Shown here: one piece after another, positions 47,264 to 56,168 of the stretch
Layout of the letters: each line of letters opens with the position of its first letter
How positions within the stretch are numbered: the first letter of the stretch is position 1
NCBI RefSeq assembly: GCF_002309535.1
Contig: NZ_CP023275.1
Span: 1,488,001-1,552,000 of the forward strand
DNA length: 64,000 nucleotides
Reading direction: 5' to 3'
Source of the DNA: Sulfurospirillum diekertiae
Lineage (GTDB): Bacteria; Campylobacterota; Campylobacteria; Campylobacterales; Sulfurospirillaceae
Translations under genes and position numbers: made by a program
Notes under the pieces: model-generated
What the model saw: the letters and a program-made list of their open reading frames with translations, nothing else
Databases searched by the model: none
Told to the model about the DNA's origin: nothing

Positions 47264-48739
47264 TTAGGCTCTGCCAGAGAGCATGCCATAAACTGTCATA
47301 GGTTTAAGTGCATAGACTTTAAGCAACCACCAAATCCAACGCTCTTGTGTTGGATCAAGAGGGAAAGAAGGGGTAGGTTTTGCTGTCCAATTAAACTCAG
47401 CAAGCATAACCGTTCCAATACTCGTAATCAAAGGACAAACCGTATAACCATCATAGGCAGCTGGAAGTTTCTCTTGTTTTTCCATAACAGCAATGAGATT
47501 CTCTGCAACGACAGGATATTGTTTACGCGCACTACCACCTGTTTTTCCCATAGGAACCGCAGCAATGTCACCAAGAGCAAAGACGTTTTTGTAGGTGACA
47601 TGTTGAAGGGTTTCTTTTACAACAGGAACCCAGCCTTTGCTTGAACCAATAGGCGATTTACCAACAATATCGGATGCTTTTTGAGGAGGCGTAATATGAA
47701 TAAAATCGTAGTTTTTATCCACTTTTTTACTCATAGAAACCATGGTGTATTCTTTAAGGTCTTCGTCATACTCACCTTTTTCAAGCCATTTTTTCTCAAA
47801 TGTCGCTACTTTTTTCTCCGTATCAATCGCAACTAAATTGGTTTTAAATTCCCATTTGAAGTCTCTTGCTTTAAATTGCTCTAAAATAGCAGCGCTATAT
47901 TCAGGCACGCCGAACATTTTATCACCCGATGGACAGAAGGTTAACTCTACTTTATCGCGAACACCTGCTTTTTTGAGTAAATCATGGGTAATGTACATAA
48001 TTTTTTTAGGAGCACCACCACATTTAATTGCAGTATCAGGATCGGTAAAAATTGCTTGGAGTTTTTCTGATCCTTTATGCGCTTTTGCTTTGGCAATCAG
48101 TTCTTCAATACCCTTTTGTGTATCAACAGCACCATCGGCAAAATAGATAGAGTAAACACCGTCTTTTCCTACTTTATTGCGAACAACGTCATTATTAGCA
48201 CCAGAAGAAGTAATTTCGCCTTCTAACCCTTTTATAGCACCAAAATTAAGCATTAGCCCTGTTGCGACAACAAGATAATCGTAGCTAATTTCAGTACCAT
48301 CGGATGTTTTGACTTTATTGTTTTGTGGATCAAACGTTACAACAGAGTCTTTGATCCATTTCACACCTTTAGGAATAAAATTTTCTGTTTCATAGGTTAT
48401 GTCACTTTTTTTCCACACACCAGCAGCGATCAGTGTTTGCCCAGGCTGATACGAAACTGATTTTGGATTTGGTTCGATAATTGTAATATCAGGATTAGAA
48501 AGTCTGTGTGTCAATTTTGCAGCCGTTGCAACACCTGCAAGACCACCACCCACAATGACTATCTTGCCAGTAGCATTGGAACTGGAAGCATGTGCTTCTG
48601 TTGCCGTTGCAGCGCCCGCTAAGACACTCGCAGCAATTGGCGATGCTGCTAAAAGTTTCATTGCATTACGGCGAGACATTCCACCTTCATGCTTCTCAAT
48701 CTCAATGAGTATTTCCTCAATGATTTTGTCTGATTTCAT
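47264..48739 (-). CDS. Tat-exported sulfide dehydrogenase-like flavoprotein (FccB type)
   Basis: This is a 491-residue flavoprotein from ATG 48739, with the longer frame from 48790 rejected. A twin-arginine signal (SRRNAMKLLAASPIAASVLAG, about 20-42) sends it folded to the periplasm. FAD site KIVIVGGGLAGVATAAKL follows, with NPDITIIEPNPKSVSYQPG, NYLVV-like YDYLVVATGL, redox Cys at CGGAPKKIMY and C-terminal FALGDIAAVPMGKTGGSA. It resembles FccB/sulfide:quinone oxidoreductases. Oxidising sulfide or polysulfide and donating electrons to the adjacent cytochromes is the best reading. Direction and substrate are not proven. Confidence 0.85.
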   Translation of the reverse strand: MKSDKIIEEILIEIEKHEGGMSRRNAMKLLAASPIAASVLAGAATATEAHASSSNATGKIVIVGGGLAGVATAAKLTHRLSNPDITIIEPNPKSVSYQPGQTLIAAGVWKKSDITYETENFIPKGVKWIKDSVVTFDPQNNKVKTSDGTEISYDYLVVATGLMLNFGAIKGLEGEITSSGANNDVVRNKVGKDGVYSIYFADGAVDTQKGIEELIAKAKAHKGSEKLQAIFTDPDTAIKCGGAPKKIMYITHDLLKKAGVRDKVELTFCPSGDKMFGVPEYSAAILEQFKARDFKWEFKTNLVAIDTEKKVATFEKKWLEKGEYDEDLKEYTMVSMSKKVDKNYDFIHITPPQKASDIVGKSPIGSSKGWVPVVKETLQHVTYKNVFALGDIAAVPMGKTGGSARKQYPVVAENLIAVMEKQEKLPAAYDGYTVCPLITSIGTVMLAEFNWTAKPTPSFPLDPTQERWIWWLLKVYALKPMTVYGMLSGRA

Positions 48740-48941
48740 AGTTTGCCCATCCTTTTTGTTTGTATGTTCTCCCCATTCTACTTCCAACATTCTGAGGCTT
48801 CCCTTGGTTAAAAAAATTATACCTCATTATTTTAGTTATTTATAATATTCTAAAATTGTCGTTATAATGTCATATTATGCAACCTATTATTAAGTTTTGT
48901 TTTCATAAAATCATTTATTCATTATATTGCGAAGGTCTCTA

Positions 48942-49160
48942 TTGAAAAAAGAATTTTTTATATTTATCCTGATTTTTCTTATTTTGTCATTGGGAATGCA
49001 TATGAATCAATGGCTGACACACCCAATAGACCATTTCATGCACCTTAGTACGCAAAAGATGCCCTATCATCCACTTCTATATACGACGATTGTTTATCTC
49101 TTTTTAGGTCTTGTTCGCCTTATTATCAGCGCTTTTATGAAGCTCTTTAGAAGAAAATAG
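48942..49160 (+). CDS. Small two-span membrane protein
   Basis: This is a 72-residue protein from TTG 48942, with GAAGG 6 bases upstream; a start at 48927 would add five residues. Two hydrophobic segments (FIFILIFLILSLGM and LYTTIVYLFLGLVRLIIS) surround a loop with His residues, and the C-terminus is basic. I do not recognise it. It is 7 bp upstream of ppx/gppA, suggesting co-expression. Confidence 0.6.
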   Translation: MKKEFFIFILIFLILSLGMHMNQWLTHPIDHFMHLSTQKMPYHPLLYTTIVYLFLGLVRLIISAFMKLFRRK

Positions 49161-49167
49161 GCTGAAG

Positions 49168-50073
49168 ATGATTGGCTGTGATTTAGGTTCCAATACCCTG
49201 CGTATTGTACAGATGGATTGTCAAACGAAAGAGCGTATTCATGTTTATGAAAAAATTGTACGCACAGGAAAAGATTTACATGTAACGGGATATATCTGTG
49301 AAGCTTCCAAGCAAAATATCTTAAATGCCTTATATGAAGCCTCACAAATATTTGATTTTAAAAATGAACGCTGTTTCTGTGTGACCACTGAAGCGATGCG
49401 TATCGCTTCCAATGCTAGGGAAATTTTAAAAGAAATTGAGTCAACTTTTGGACTTACGTTTCAAATAATTACAGGCGAAAAAGAGGCCTATTTAACATCA
49501 CTTGCTGTAGAAAATGCCCTCAAACGTGAAGGATTTAAACACCAAACTTATGCCTTATTTGACCTAGGTGGAGGTTCAACAGAATTTACCTTTTGCAAAA
49601 ATGGCACAAAACAGTCACAAAGCTTTCCTTTTGGAATTATCAACGTAGCAGAGAGGTATTCACATGATCGTGAATTACATGTAACGCGTATTGTTAATTC
49701 TATTGATGATTTTATAACTCAACACAATCCAATTTCTTCCAATTTTTTACAATTAGTAACAACTGCTGGAACACCGACAACCGTTGCTGCATTTCTAAAA
49801 GGGCTTGATTATGCTCATTATGACGCTAATGTTGTCAATGGAACTGTTTTACATGTAAAAGATTTTGAAGAAGCATATGAGCGTTTATCTTTGATGAATG
49901 AAGAAGATGCTGAGCGTAATACAGGCACGAATCGTAGAGATTTAGTGGTTGTTGGTATCTTACTTGTCAAAGCCATTATGAAAAAACTTGGCTTTGAAAG
50001 CTGTATCGTTATTGATGATGGTCTTAGAGAAGGTGTAGCACTTGAGCAGTGTTACAATTTGAACAAATCATAA
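49168..50073 (+). CDS. Ppx/GppA family exopolyphosphatase
   Basis: This 301-residue ASKHA-fold phosphatase is of the Ppx/GppA family, which cleaves polyphosphate or pppGpp. Motifs: GCDLGSNTLRIVQMD at the start, TTEAMRIASNA, FDLGGGSTEF (about residue 132) and the second phosphate loop TTAGTPTTVAAF. It is the short form without the C-terminal HD domain. Exact palindrome at 49848 (VLHVKDF) and two near copies (49274, 49675) lie inside. Confidence 0.88.
   Translation: MIGCDLGSNTLRIVQMDCQTKERIHVYEKIVRTGKDLHVTGYICEASKQNILNALYEASQIFDFKNERCFCVTTEAMRIASNAREILKEIESTFGLTFQIITGEKEAYLTSLAVENALKREGFKHQTYALFDLGGGSTEFTFCKNGTKQSQSFPFGIINVAERYSHDRELHVTRIVNSIDDFITQHNPISSNFLQLVTTAGTPTTVAAFLKGLDYAHYDANVVNGTVLHVKDFEEAYERLSLMNEEDAERNTGTNRRDLVVVGILLVKAIMKKLGFESCIVIDDGLREGVALEQCYNLNKS
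49848..49859. repeat. TTTACATGTAAA palindrome in ppx/gppA
   Basis: Exact copy read VLHVKDF. Near copies TTTACATGTAAC (49274) and TTACATGTAA (49675) lie in the same gene, read DLHVTG and ELHVTR. Confidence 0.9.
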
Positions 50074-50169
50074 GATACGCCCCAAAAATGAGCCTTCTTT
50101 AATCTTTATTTGCTATAATAACCCACTTTTTTTACAAGAAGTATCATCAAAAATATGAAAGGAGAGGTC

Positions 50170-51861
50170 ATGGAGTTAAGCGGTTCCCAAATGGTCATAG
50201 AAGCACTACGTAAGGAGAATGTCAGCGTCGTCTTTGGCTATCCTGGTGGTGCTATCATGAATGTTTATGATGAAGTTTACAAACAAAACTATTTTAAACA
50301 TATTTTAACACGACACGAACAAGCAGCTCTGCATGCAGCAGATGGTTATGCACGCGCAACGGGTGATGTAGGCGTTGCCTTTGTTACCAGTGGTCCTGGT
50401 TTTACCAATGCTGTCACAGGTCTTGCAACAGCGTATATGGATTCTATTCCCATGGTTGTGATTAGTGGTCAAGTTCCTATTAGTATGATAGGCACAGATG
50501 CTTTTCAAGAGATCGATGCTGTGGGTATTAGTCGTCCTTGTGTCAAACATAACTATTTAGTTAAAGATGTCAAAGATTTGCCACGTATTTTAAAAGAGGC
50601 ATTTTATATCGCACGAAGTGGACGTCCAGGTCCTGTTCATGTGGATATTCCAAAAGATGTCACGGCACAAATTGGTCATTTTGCCTACCCAAGTGAAATT
50701 AAAATGCAAACCTATAAGCCAACCTACAAAGGCAATCCAAGACAGATTAAAAAAGCAATTGAAGCCATTGCTTTAGCAAAACGTCCTGTTCTTTATATTG
50801 GCGGTGGTGCGATTAACTCAAATGCAAGCGATGAAGTACGTGAATTTGCAAAAATCTGTGGTATTCCTGCGGTTGAGACGTTAATGGCACGTGGTGTTAT
50901 GGGCGACGAAAACCCACTGCTTCTTGGAATGCTAGGAATGCACGGCTGCTACAGCGCCAATATGGCGATGAGCGAAGCAGACCTTATGATTGCATTTGGA
51001 CCACGTTTTGATGACAGAGTTACAGGAAAACTAAGCGAATTCGCAAAACATGCCAAAATCATTCATGTCGATATAGATCCTAGTAGCATCGGCAAAATTG
51101 TTCCGATTGACTACCCAATTGTTGGCGATCTTAAAAACGTTGTAGAAGCAATGATTCCTCTCGCCAAAGAACAAATTGATGAGAACAAATATAAGCCTTG
51201 GCGTGACCTACTAAAACGTTATGGAGAGATCCATCCATTGAAATACGAAGATTCAAATGAGATTCTTAAGCCGCAATGGGCGATAGAGCGCGTAGGTGAG
51301 ATACTTGGTGATAAAGCCATCATCTGTACGGATGTTGGGCAACACCAAATGTGGGCGGCACAGTTTTATCCTTTCGCTTACCCTCGCCAATGGATCACAA
51401 GTGGCGGACTTGGAACCATGGGATATGGTCTACCTGCAGCCATTGGAGCAAAAGTTGCGATACCATCAAAAACTGTTATTAACTTTACGGGCGATGGTTC
51501 TATTTTGATGAATATTCAAGAGCTAATGACTGCAGTTGAAAACAAAGTCGCTGTGGTAAATATCATCTTAAATAACCAATTTTTAGGAATGGTTCGTCAA
51601 TGGCAAACATTCTTTTACAATAAACGCTACTCTTCAACCGATCTTTCAGTCCAACCTGATTTTGTCAAACTGGTTGAGAGTTTTGGAGGACGTGGTTTTA
51701 GAGTTAAAACCAAAGAGGAGTTTGATAAAGCTCTTAAAGAGGCCGTTGAAAGTAATACGGTTTGTATGATTGACGTTCAAGTTGATCGCTTAGAGAATGT
51801 TTTACCAATGGTTCCAGCAGGTGGAACGCTTTACAATATGATGCTTGAGTATAAGGAGTAA
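50170..51861 (+). CDS. ilvB: Acetolactate synthase large subunit
   Basis: IlvB catalyses the first common step of valine, leucine and isoleucine synthesis. The 563-residue protein starts at ATG 50170, with GGAGAGG just upstream; ATG 50155 would give five extra residues. It has the TPP glutamate in HEQAALHAADGYARA, FAD-binding middle domain, GLGTMGYGLPAAIGAK and the TPP motif GDGSILMNIQEL followed by NNQF. Length is normal. It uses the 2-oxobutanoate produced by ilvA. A TATAAT lies at 50114, 56 bp upstream. Confidence 0.96.
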   Translation: MELSGSQMVIEALRKENVSVVFGYPGGAIMNVYDEVYKQNYFKHILTRHEQAALHAADGYARATGDVGVAFVTSGPGFTNAVTGLATAYMDSIPMVVISGQVPISMIGTDAFQEIDAVGISRPCVKHNYLVKDVKDLPRILKEAFYIARSGRPGPVHVDIPKDVTAQIGHFAYPSEIKMQTYKPTYKGNPRQIKKAIEAIALAKRPVLYIGGGAINSNASDEVREFAKICGIPAVETLMARGVMGDENPLLLGMLGMHGCYSANMAMSEADLMIAFGPRFDDRVTGKLSEFAKHAKIIHVDIDPSSIGKIVPIDYPIVGDLKNVVEAMIPLAKEQIDENKYKPWRDLLKRYGEIHPLKYEDSNEILKPQWAIERVGEILGDKAIICTDVGQHQMWAAQFYPFAYPRQWITSGGLGTMGYGLPAAIGAKVAIPSKTVINFTGDGSILMNIQELMTAVENKVAVVNIILNNQFLGMVRQWQTFFYNKRYSSTDLSVQPDFVKLVESFGGRGFRVKTKEEFDKALKEAVESNTVCMIDVQVDRLENVLPMVPAGGTLYNMMLEYKE

Positions 51862-51864
51862 GCG

Positions 51865-52335
51865 ATGGAACATATCAGAAGAGTTTTATCGGTTATCGTT
51901 TTAAATGAAGATGGCGTTTTATCGCGAATATCAGGCCTTTTTGCAGGACGTGGTTACAATATTGACTCACTGACTGTTGCGCCAATACCTAAAACCAATC
52001 TATCACGTTTAACCATTGTCACCTCAGGCAGTGCACCTGTTTTAGAGCAAATTGTGAAGCAGTTGCATAAATTGATTCCTACGTACAAAGTTATAGAATC
52101 AGGTCAGTTTGTTGAAAAAGAGATGGCGCTGGTCAAAATTCCACTCAATGAAGACTTTAATGGACTTGATGCCATGCTTAAAGCGTATAATGGAACAATC
52201 GCCAGTAGCGGTGAGGATTTTATTGTTGTCATGGTTGCAGATGATTACGATCGTATTGATAACTTTTTAAAAGCGGTTAAAAAATACAACCCAACGGACA
52301 TCGTAAGAAGCGGCTCTGTCGCAATGGATATCTAA
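51865..52335 (+). CDS. ilvH: Acetolactate synthase small regulatory subunit
   Basis: This 156-residue partner of IlvB gives valine feedback inhibition. An ACT domain forms the N-terminal half (LSVIVLNEDGVLSRISGLFAGRGYNIDSLTV), followed by the conserved C-terminal domain (EKEMALVKIPLN). It starts 3 bp after ilvB and its stop touches the lpxD start (TAATG). Confidence 0.95.
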   Translation: MEHIRRVLSVIVLNEDGVLSRISGLFAGRGYNIDSLTVAPIPKTNLSRLTIVTSGSAPVLEQIVKQLHKLIPTYKVIESGQFVEKEMALVKIPLNEDFNGLDAMLKAYNGTIASSGEDFIVVMVADDYDRIDNFLKAVKKYNPTDIVRSGSVAMDI

Positions 52336-53285
52336 TGAAACTTAGCCTTCTTGCTCAAGCAATTTCGCTTGAATTTTCAGGTATTGATAAGGAAGTTACC
52401 TCTTTTGCAACGTTAAAGGAGGCAACTTCCTCTCAAATTACTTTTTTTGAAAATCCAAAACTCTTAACTGATTTGCAAAATACAAAAGCAGGCGTTGTAA
52501 TCCTCTCCTCAGTGTATCAAGAACATCTACCCAAAACATCTCAAGCCCTTATCAGTGATAATCCCCATTTAAGCATGGCGTATGCAAGTGTGTATTTTGC
52601 TAAAAAAGCCTTTGACACTTCACTGCCTGCAATCATTTCAGAAAAATGTTTGATAGGTCCGCATGTGGTTATTGGTAGCGGTAGTGTGATTGAAGAAGGT
52701 ACAGAGATTATGCCCAATGTAACGATTGGTGCCAATGTTAAAATTGGTAAAAATGTTAAAATCTTCCCTAATGTTGTTGTTTATGATGATTCGATTATCC
52801 AAGACAACTGTATTATTCAAGCAGGGGCGATTATAGGAAGCGATGGTTTTGGCTATGCTCATACAAAAATGGGTGAGCATATTAAAATCTATCATAGTGG
52901 TAATGTTATCCTTGAAGAAAATGTTGAAGTGGGATCAAATACAACGATTGATCGCGCTGTTTTTGGATCAACTATTATTCAAAAAGGGACAAAAATAGAC
53001 AATCTGGTTCAGATTGGACATAATTGCGAAATAGGGCAAGCGTGTATTTTAGTGGCTCAAACAGGTATTTCAGGCTCAACAAAGCTTGGACGTAATGTCA
53101 TTATGGGTGGACAAAGTGCCACAGCTGGACATTTGGAGATTGGTGATTTTGCAACCATCGCAGCACGTGGTGGCGTTTCAAAATCGATTGAAGGCGGTAA
53201 AATTTACGGAGGTTTTCCACTCACATTGCAAAATGAGTGGTTGAAAACGCAAGCAAAACTCGCAAAATTTTTTAAAAAGAATTAA
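52335..53285 (+). CDS. lpxD: UDP-3-O-acylglucosamine N-acyltransferase
   Basis: LpxD adds the second acyl chain in lipid A synthesis. The 316-residue protein has the N-terminal uridine-binding domain (about 1-95, FATLKEATSSQITFFENP) and a left-handed parallel beta-helix of hexapeptide repeats with GSDGFGYAHTKMG and the catalytic His in VQIGHNCEIG. Length is slightly shorter than in E. coli but normal for the family. It is unusual only in its place downstream of ilvBH. Confidence 0.95.
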   Translation: MKLSLLAQAISLEFSGIDKEVTSFATLKEATSSQITFFENPKLLTDLQNTKAGVVILSSVYQEHLPKTSQALISDNPHLSMAYASVYFAKKAFDTSLPAIISEKCLIGPHVVIGSGSVIEEGTEIMPNVTIGANVKIGKNVKIFPNVVVYDDSIIQDNCIIQAGAIIGSDGFGYAHTKMGEHIKIYHSGNVILEENVEVGSNTTIDRAVFGSTIIQKGTKIDNLVQIGHNCEIGQACILVAQTGISGSTKLGRNVIMGGQSATAGHLEIGDFATIAARGGVSKSIEGGKIYGGFPLTLQNEWLKTQAKLAKFFKKN

Positions 53286-53297
53286 AAGGATCACGTC

Positions 53298-53543
53298 ATG
53301 GGCGGAAAAAACACAATACTTACTAAATTTCCCTTAGCAGGAACAAAAAATGGGATGATCTCAGTTTCTCATTTGGAAGAACCTTATGGAAATGGATCAT
53401 TCCCCGTCGTAAGCATTGGCATAGCACTTAAAAAAAGTGGGGAAGAGCCTGATTGGAAAGCACATATTCCTTATGAAAATCTTGATGAGCTTATCAGTGC
53501 TCTCCAAGATGCAAAAGCACGTTTTGGAACAGAGACAAAATAA
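53298..53543 (+). CDS. Small conserved-looking protein of unknown function
   Basis: This 81-residue soluble protein reads GGKNTILTKFPLAGTKNGMI at the N-terminus and WKAHIPYENLDELISALQDA near the C-terminus, suggesting beta strands then a helix. I do not recognise a family. It is 12 bp after lpxD, with AAAGGATC upstream, so it is a real gene. It ends 7 bp before a palindromic hairpin. Confidence 0.6.
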   Translation: MGGKNTILTKFPLAGTKNGMISVSHLEEPYGNGSFPVVSIGIALKKSGEEPDWKAHIPYENLDELISALQDAKARFGTETK

Positions 53544-53550
53544 TTTTTAA

Positions 53551-53585
53551 GAGTTTTACATGTAAAAGCTTTACATGTAAAACTC
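53551..53585. terminator. Double-palindrome hairpin between convergent genes
   Basis: Two exact copies of TTTACATGTAAA (53555-53566 and 53570-53581) together form a perfect 16-bp inverted repeat with a 3-base loop (53551-53566 and 53570-53585), with GAG and CTC at the ends. It fills the gap between the small gene and the gltD-like gene and ATTTTC follows it. Probably a bidirectional terminator. Confidence 0.7.
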
Positions 53586-53593
53586 ATTTTCAT

Positions 53594-54790
53594 CTAAAGT
53601 GAATCGATATACTCTTCAATAGCCACAGCAACGCGTTTTGAAAAAGCAACTGCTTCAACAACCGTTCTAGCTCCTGTCACCACATCACCTGAAGCAAAAA
53701 CACCTTCCATAGTGGTACGTCCGCACTCATCTGTTACCACTAAGCCTTTGCCATCGACTTCAATCTGTTTTGCCGTTTGAACAATATTGTCCTTAGGGTT
53801 TTGACTAATAGCCACTAAAATAGAATCTGCTTCCAGTAAACCTTCTTCACCACTCCCATCTGTACTGCTGTAAATAACACCTTTTTCAGTAATTTCTATC
53901 GGCTGTTTATAGAGATCAAACTTAACACCATCAATTTTGGCACATTCAACTTCATGATGGGATGCTGGAATATCTTCCATACCTTTGCGGTACATAATGA
54001 TGACTTCACGTGCACCATGTCTGACTGCCGTTCTAGCAACATCCATAGCAACATTGCCTGCACCTAAAACCACAACGGTTTCTCCTAAACGATAGACCGA
54101 AGGATTTTTGAGATAGTCAATGGCAAAATGGACATGACCTAAGCTTTCACCTTTAATGCCGAGTTTCTTAGGGGACCAAACCCCTGTACCTATAAAAACA
54201 GCTTTGAATTCGTCTCTAAAAAGATCACCAATGGTAATGTTTTTACCCACAGTTATATTAGGGCGAATCGTAACATCCAATTGACGTAGTTTTGTTTCAA
54301 TCGTGTCTAAGATGTCTTTATTGAGCCTAAAATCAGGAATACCATAGCGTAATACTCCACCAATTTTATCGTGAGCATCGTACATCGTAATTTCGTAGCC
54401 TTTAGCACCTAAAATAACCGCTAAAGAAATACCAGCAGGACCACTGCCAATAATCGCCACTTTTTTGCCGTTTTTAACTGGTTTTTCAAACTGAAGATCA
54501 TTCATGTAAAGGTCAGAAATATAATTTTCAATACTTCCAACACTGACTGCCGTTCCTTTTTTATTGAGAATGCAGTGACCTTCACAATGTTTTTCATGTG
54601 GACAGACCATAGAACAGATAACCGAAAGAGGATTGTTGTCAAAAAGCATTTTCCCTGCTTTTTTAATTTCTCCTGCTAAAAAAAGACGAATCATTTCTGG
54701 GATGGGTGTTCCTACAGGACATCCTGTGCGACATGATGGTTTCTTACAGCCCAAGCATGTTTTTGCAAGTGTGATGACATATTTATTCAT
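53594..54790 (-). CDS. GltD-like NAD(P)-dependent Fe-S flavoprotein
   Basis: This 398-residue oxidoreductase is related to the small subunit of glutamate synthase and to NfnB. It has an N-terminal Fe-S region (CLGCKKPSCRTGCPVGTPIPE; CSMVCPHEKHCEGHC), a FAD motif IIGSGPAGISLAVILG, a second dinucleotide site VVLGAGNVAMDVARTA and the C-terminal FASGDVVTGARTVVEA. No glutamate synthase large subunit is encoded here. It could transfer electrons between NAD(P)H and another Fe-S partner, which would suit nitrogenase, but that is only suggested by location. Confidence 0.82.
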   Translation of the reverse strand: MNKYVITLAKTCLGCKKPSCRTGCPVGTPIPEMIRLFLAGEIKKAGKMLFDNNPLSVICSMVCPHEKHCEGHCILNKKGTAVSVGSIENYISDLYMNDLQFEKPVKNGKKVAIIGSGPAGISLAVILGAKGYEITMYDAHDKIGGVLRYGIPDFRLNKDILDTIETKLRQLDVTIRPNITVGKNITIGDLFRDEFKAVFIGTGVWSPKKLGIKGESLGHVHFAIDYLKNPSVYRLGETVVVLGAGNVAMDVARTAVRHGAREVIIMYRKGMEDIPASHHEVECAKIDGVKFDLYKQPIEITEKGVIYSSTDGSGEEGLLEADSILVAISQNPKDNIVQTAKQIEVDGKGLVVTDECGRTTMEGVFASGDVVTGARTVVEAVAFSKRVAVAIEEYIDSL

Positions 54791-54879
54791 GTCTAACCTT
54801 TATATGAGTGTGTATGTAAAAATAATGTCGGAATTGTACCAAAACCATATTAATATTGAAGAATATTTTTAAAAGAAGA

Positions 54880-54901
54880 GGGCACTTTTTAAAAAGTGCC
54901 C
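54880..54901 (-). terminator. Palindromic terminator after aspC
   Basis: GGGCACTTTTT and AAAAAGTGCCC form a perfect 22-bp palindrome just downstream of the aspC stop. Confidence 0.8.
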
Positions 54902-54912
54902 TTCAATAAGAG

Positions 54913-56082
54913 TTATTTGTAGTTTTCAACAAACGCTTTAATACGACCAATACCATCTTTAATTGTAGCATCATCGGTTGCAAAAGAGAGTCTAAAATAA
55001 CCATCTGATCCAAAACCAAGACCTGGAACCACCGCAACACCTTTTTCTTCTAAGAGTTTTGCACAAAACTTCATTGAATCATTTTCAACAGCTTTGGTAT
55101 TTACATAAAGATAAAAAGCACCTTCAGGTTTTAAAACAGAAATTCCTTTAATATCATTTAGCAAATCATAAGCCATGTTTCTTCGTCTCTCAAAAGCTGC
55201 GCGCATATTTTCAATATCATCATCTACAAGACCATTAAGTGCTGGAATGGCTGCTTTTTGTGTAATAGAATTGATATTAGAAGTACTTTGACCTTGAAGA
55301 TCAACAATCGCATCTACGATCTCTTTAATAGGACAGGCTAAATAGCCAAAACGCCATCCTGTCATCGAAACAGATTTACTCAAACCATTAACGGTGATGG
55401 TTCGATTGAACATATCTTCACTAATGGATGCAACAGAAGTAAATTTCAAATGATCAAATAAAATTTTCTCATACATCTCATCAGAAACCACTAAAACATT
55501 GGTACCTTTAAGGACTTCGGCTAAACCTTCAAGTTCTGCTTTTGAATAAACTGCTCCCGTTGGATTTGAAGGAGTATTAAAAAGAAGCACTTTTGTTTTA
55601 GGCGTAATGGCAGATTTAAGTTGTGCTGGTGTTATTTTAAAACCAGTTGCTTCATCTGTCTCTATAAACACAGGTGTACCGCCAGAGTATTTAACGATTT
55701 CAGGATACGTTACCCAATAAGGTGAAGGAATAATAACTTCATCACCCTCATTCAGAATCGCTTGAAAAAGGTTAAACAACGAGTGTTTTGCACCAACGTT
55801 GACTACAATTTGAGAAGGCTTGTAATCGAGGTTATTTTCACGCTTAAGTTTGCCAGCAATTGCTTTAAGCACTTCGGGCGTACCTGCTACGGCAGTATAT
55901 TTTGAAAAACCATTTTGAATGGCTTCAATCGCGGCATCTTTGACACGTTGTGGTATGTCAAAATCTGGTTCACCAGCCGAAAAGCTAAGAATATCTCTTC
56001 CTTGAGCTTTAAGATCTCTTGCTAAAGCCGTAATGGCTAAAGTTAAAGAGGGTGATAAGACTTGGATTCTTTTTGATAGCAT
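54913..56082 (-). CDS. aspC: Aspartate aminotransferase (class I)
   Basis: This 389-residue PLP aminotransferase starts at ATG 56082, with AGAGGA upstream; a longer frame to 56181 overlaps the nifE-like stop. Motifs: LSFSAGEPDFDIP, the PLP-binding Asn in LFNTPSNPTGAVY, VVSDEMYEKI and the Schiff-base Lys in VNGLSKSVSMTGWRFGYL (about residue 235). Class I-gamma type, which may also act in other transaminations. Adjacent to nitrogen-fixation genes, it could assimilate fixed nitrogen, but this is a housekeeping enzyme. Confidence 0.92.
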   Translation of the reverse strand: MLSKRIQVLSPSLTLAITALARDLKAQGRDILSFSAGEPDFDIPQRVKDAAIEAIQNGFSKYTAVAGTPEVLKAIAGKLKRENNLDYKPSQIVVNVGAKHSLFNLFQAILNEGDEVIIPSPYWVTYPEIVKYSGGTPVFIETDEATGFKITPAQLKSAITPKTKVLLFNTPSNPTGAVYSKAELEGLAEVLKGTNVLVVSDEMYEKILFDHLKFTSVASISEDMFNRTITVNGLSKSVSMTGWRFGYLACPIKEIVDAIVDLQGQSTSNINSITQKAAIPALNGLVDDDIENMRAAFERRRNMAYDLLNDIKGISVLKPEGAFYLYVNTKAVENDSMKFCAKLLEEKGVAVVPGLGFGSDGYFRLSFATDDATIKDGIGRIKAFVENYK

Positions 56083-56168
56083 GAAACATTCCTCTATAAA
56101 AATATCGTGCAGATTATAGCGAAAATTCAACTGTTTTCTGAAGTTTTCTTTTAATTTTCCAAATAAAT

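Noticed and set aside
53594..54790. Glutamate synthase small subunit proper (gltD)
   Set aside because: The family matches, but no gltB is nearby and several other oxidoreductases share this architecture, so no symbol was given.
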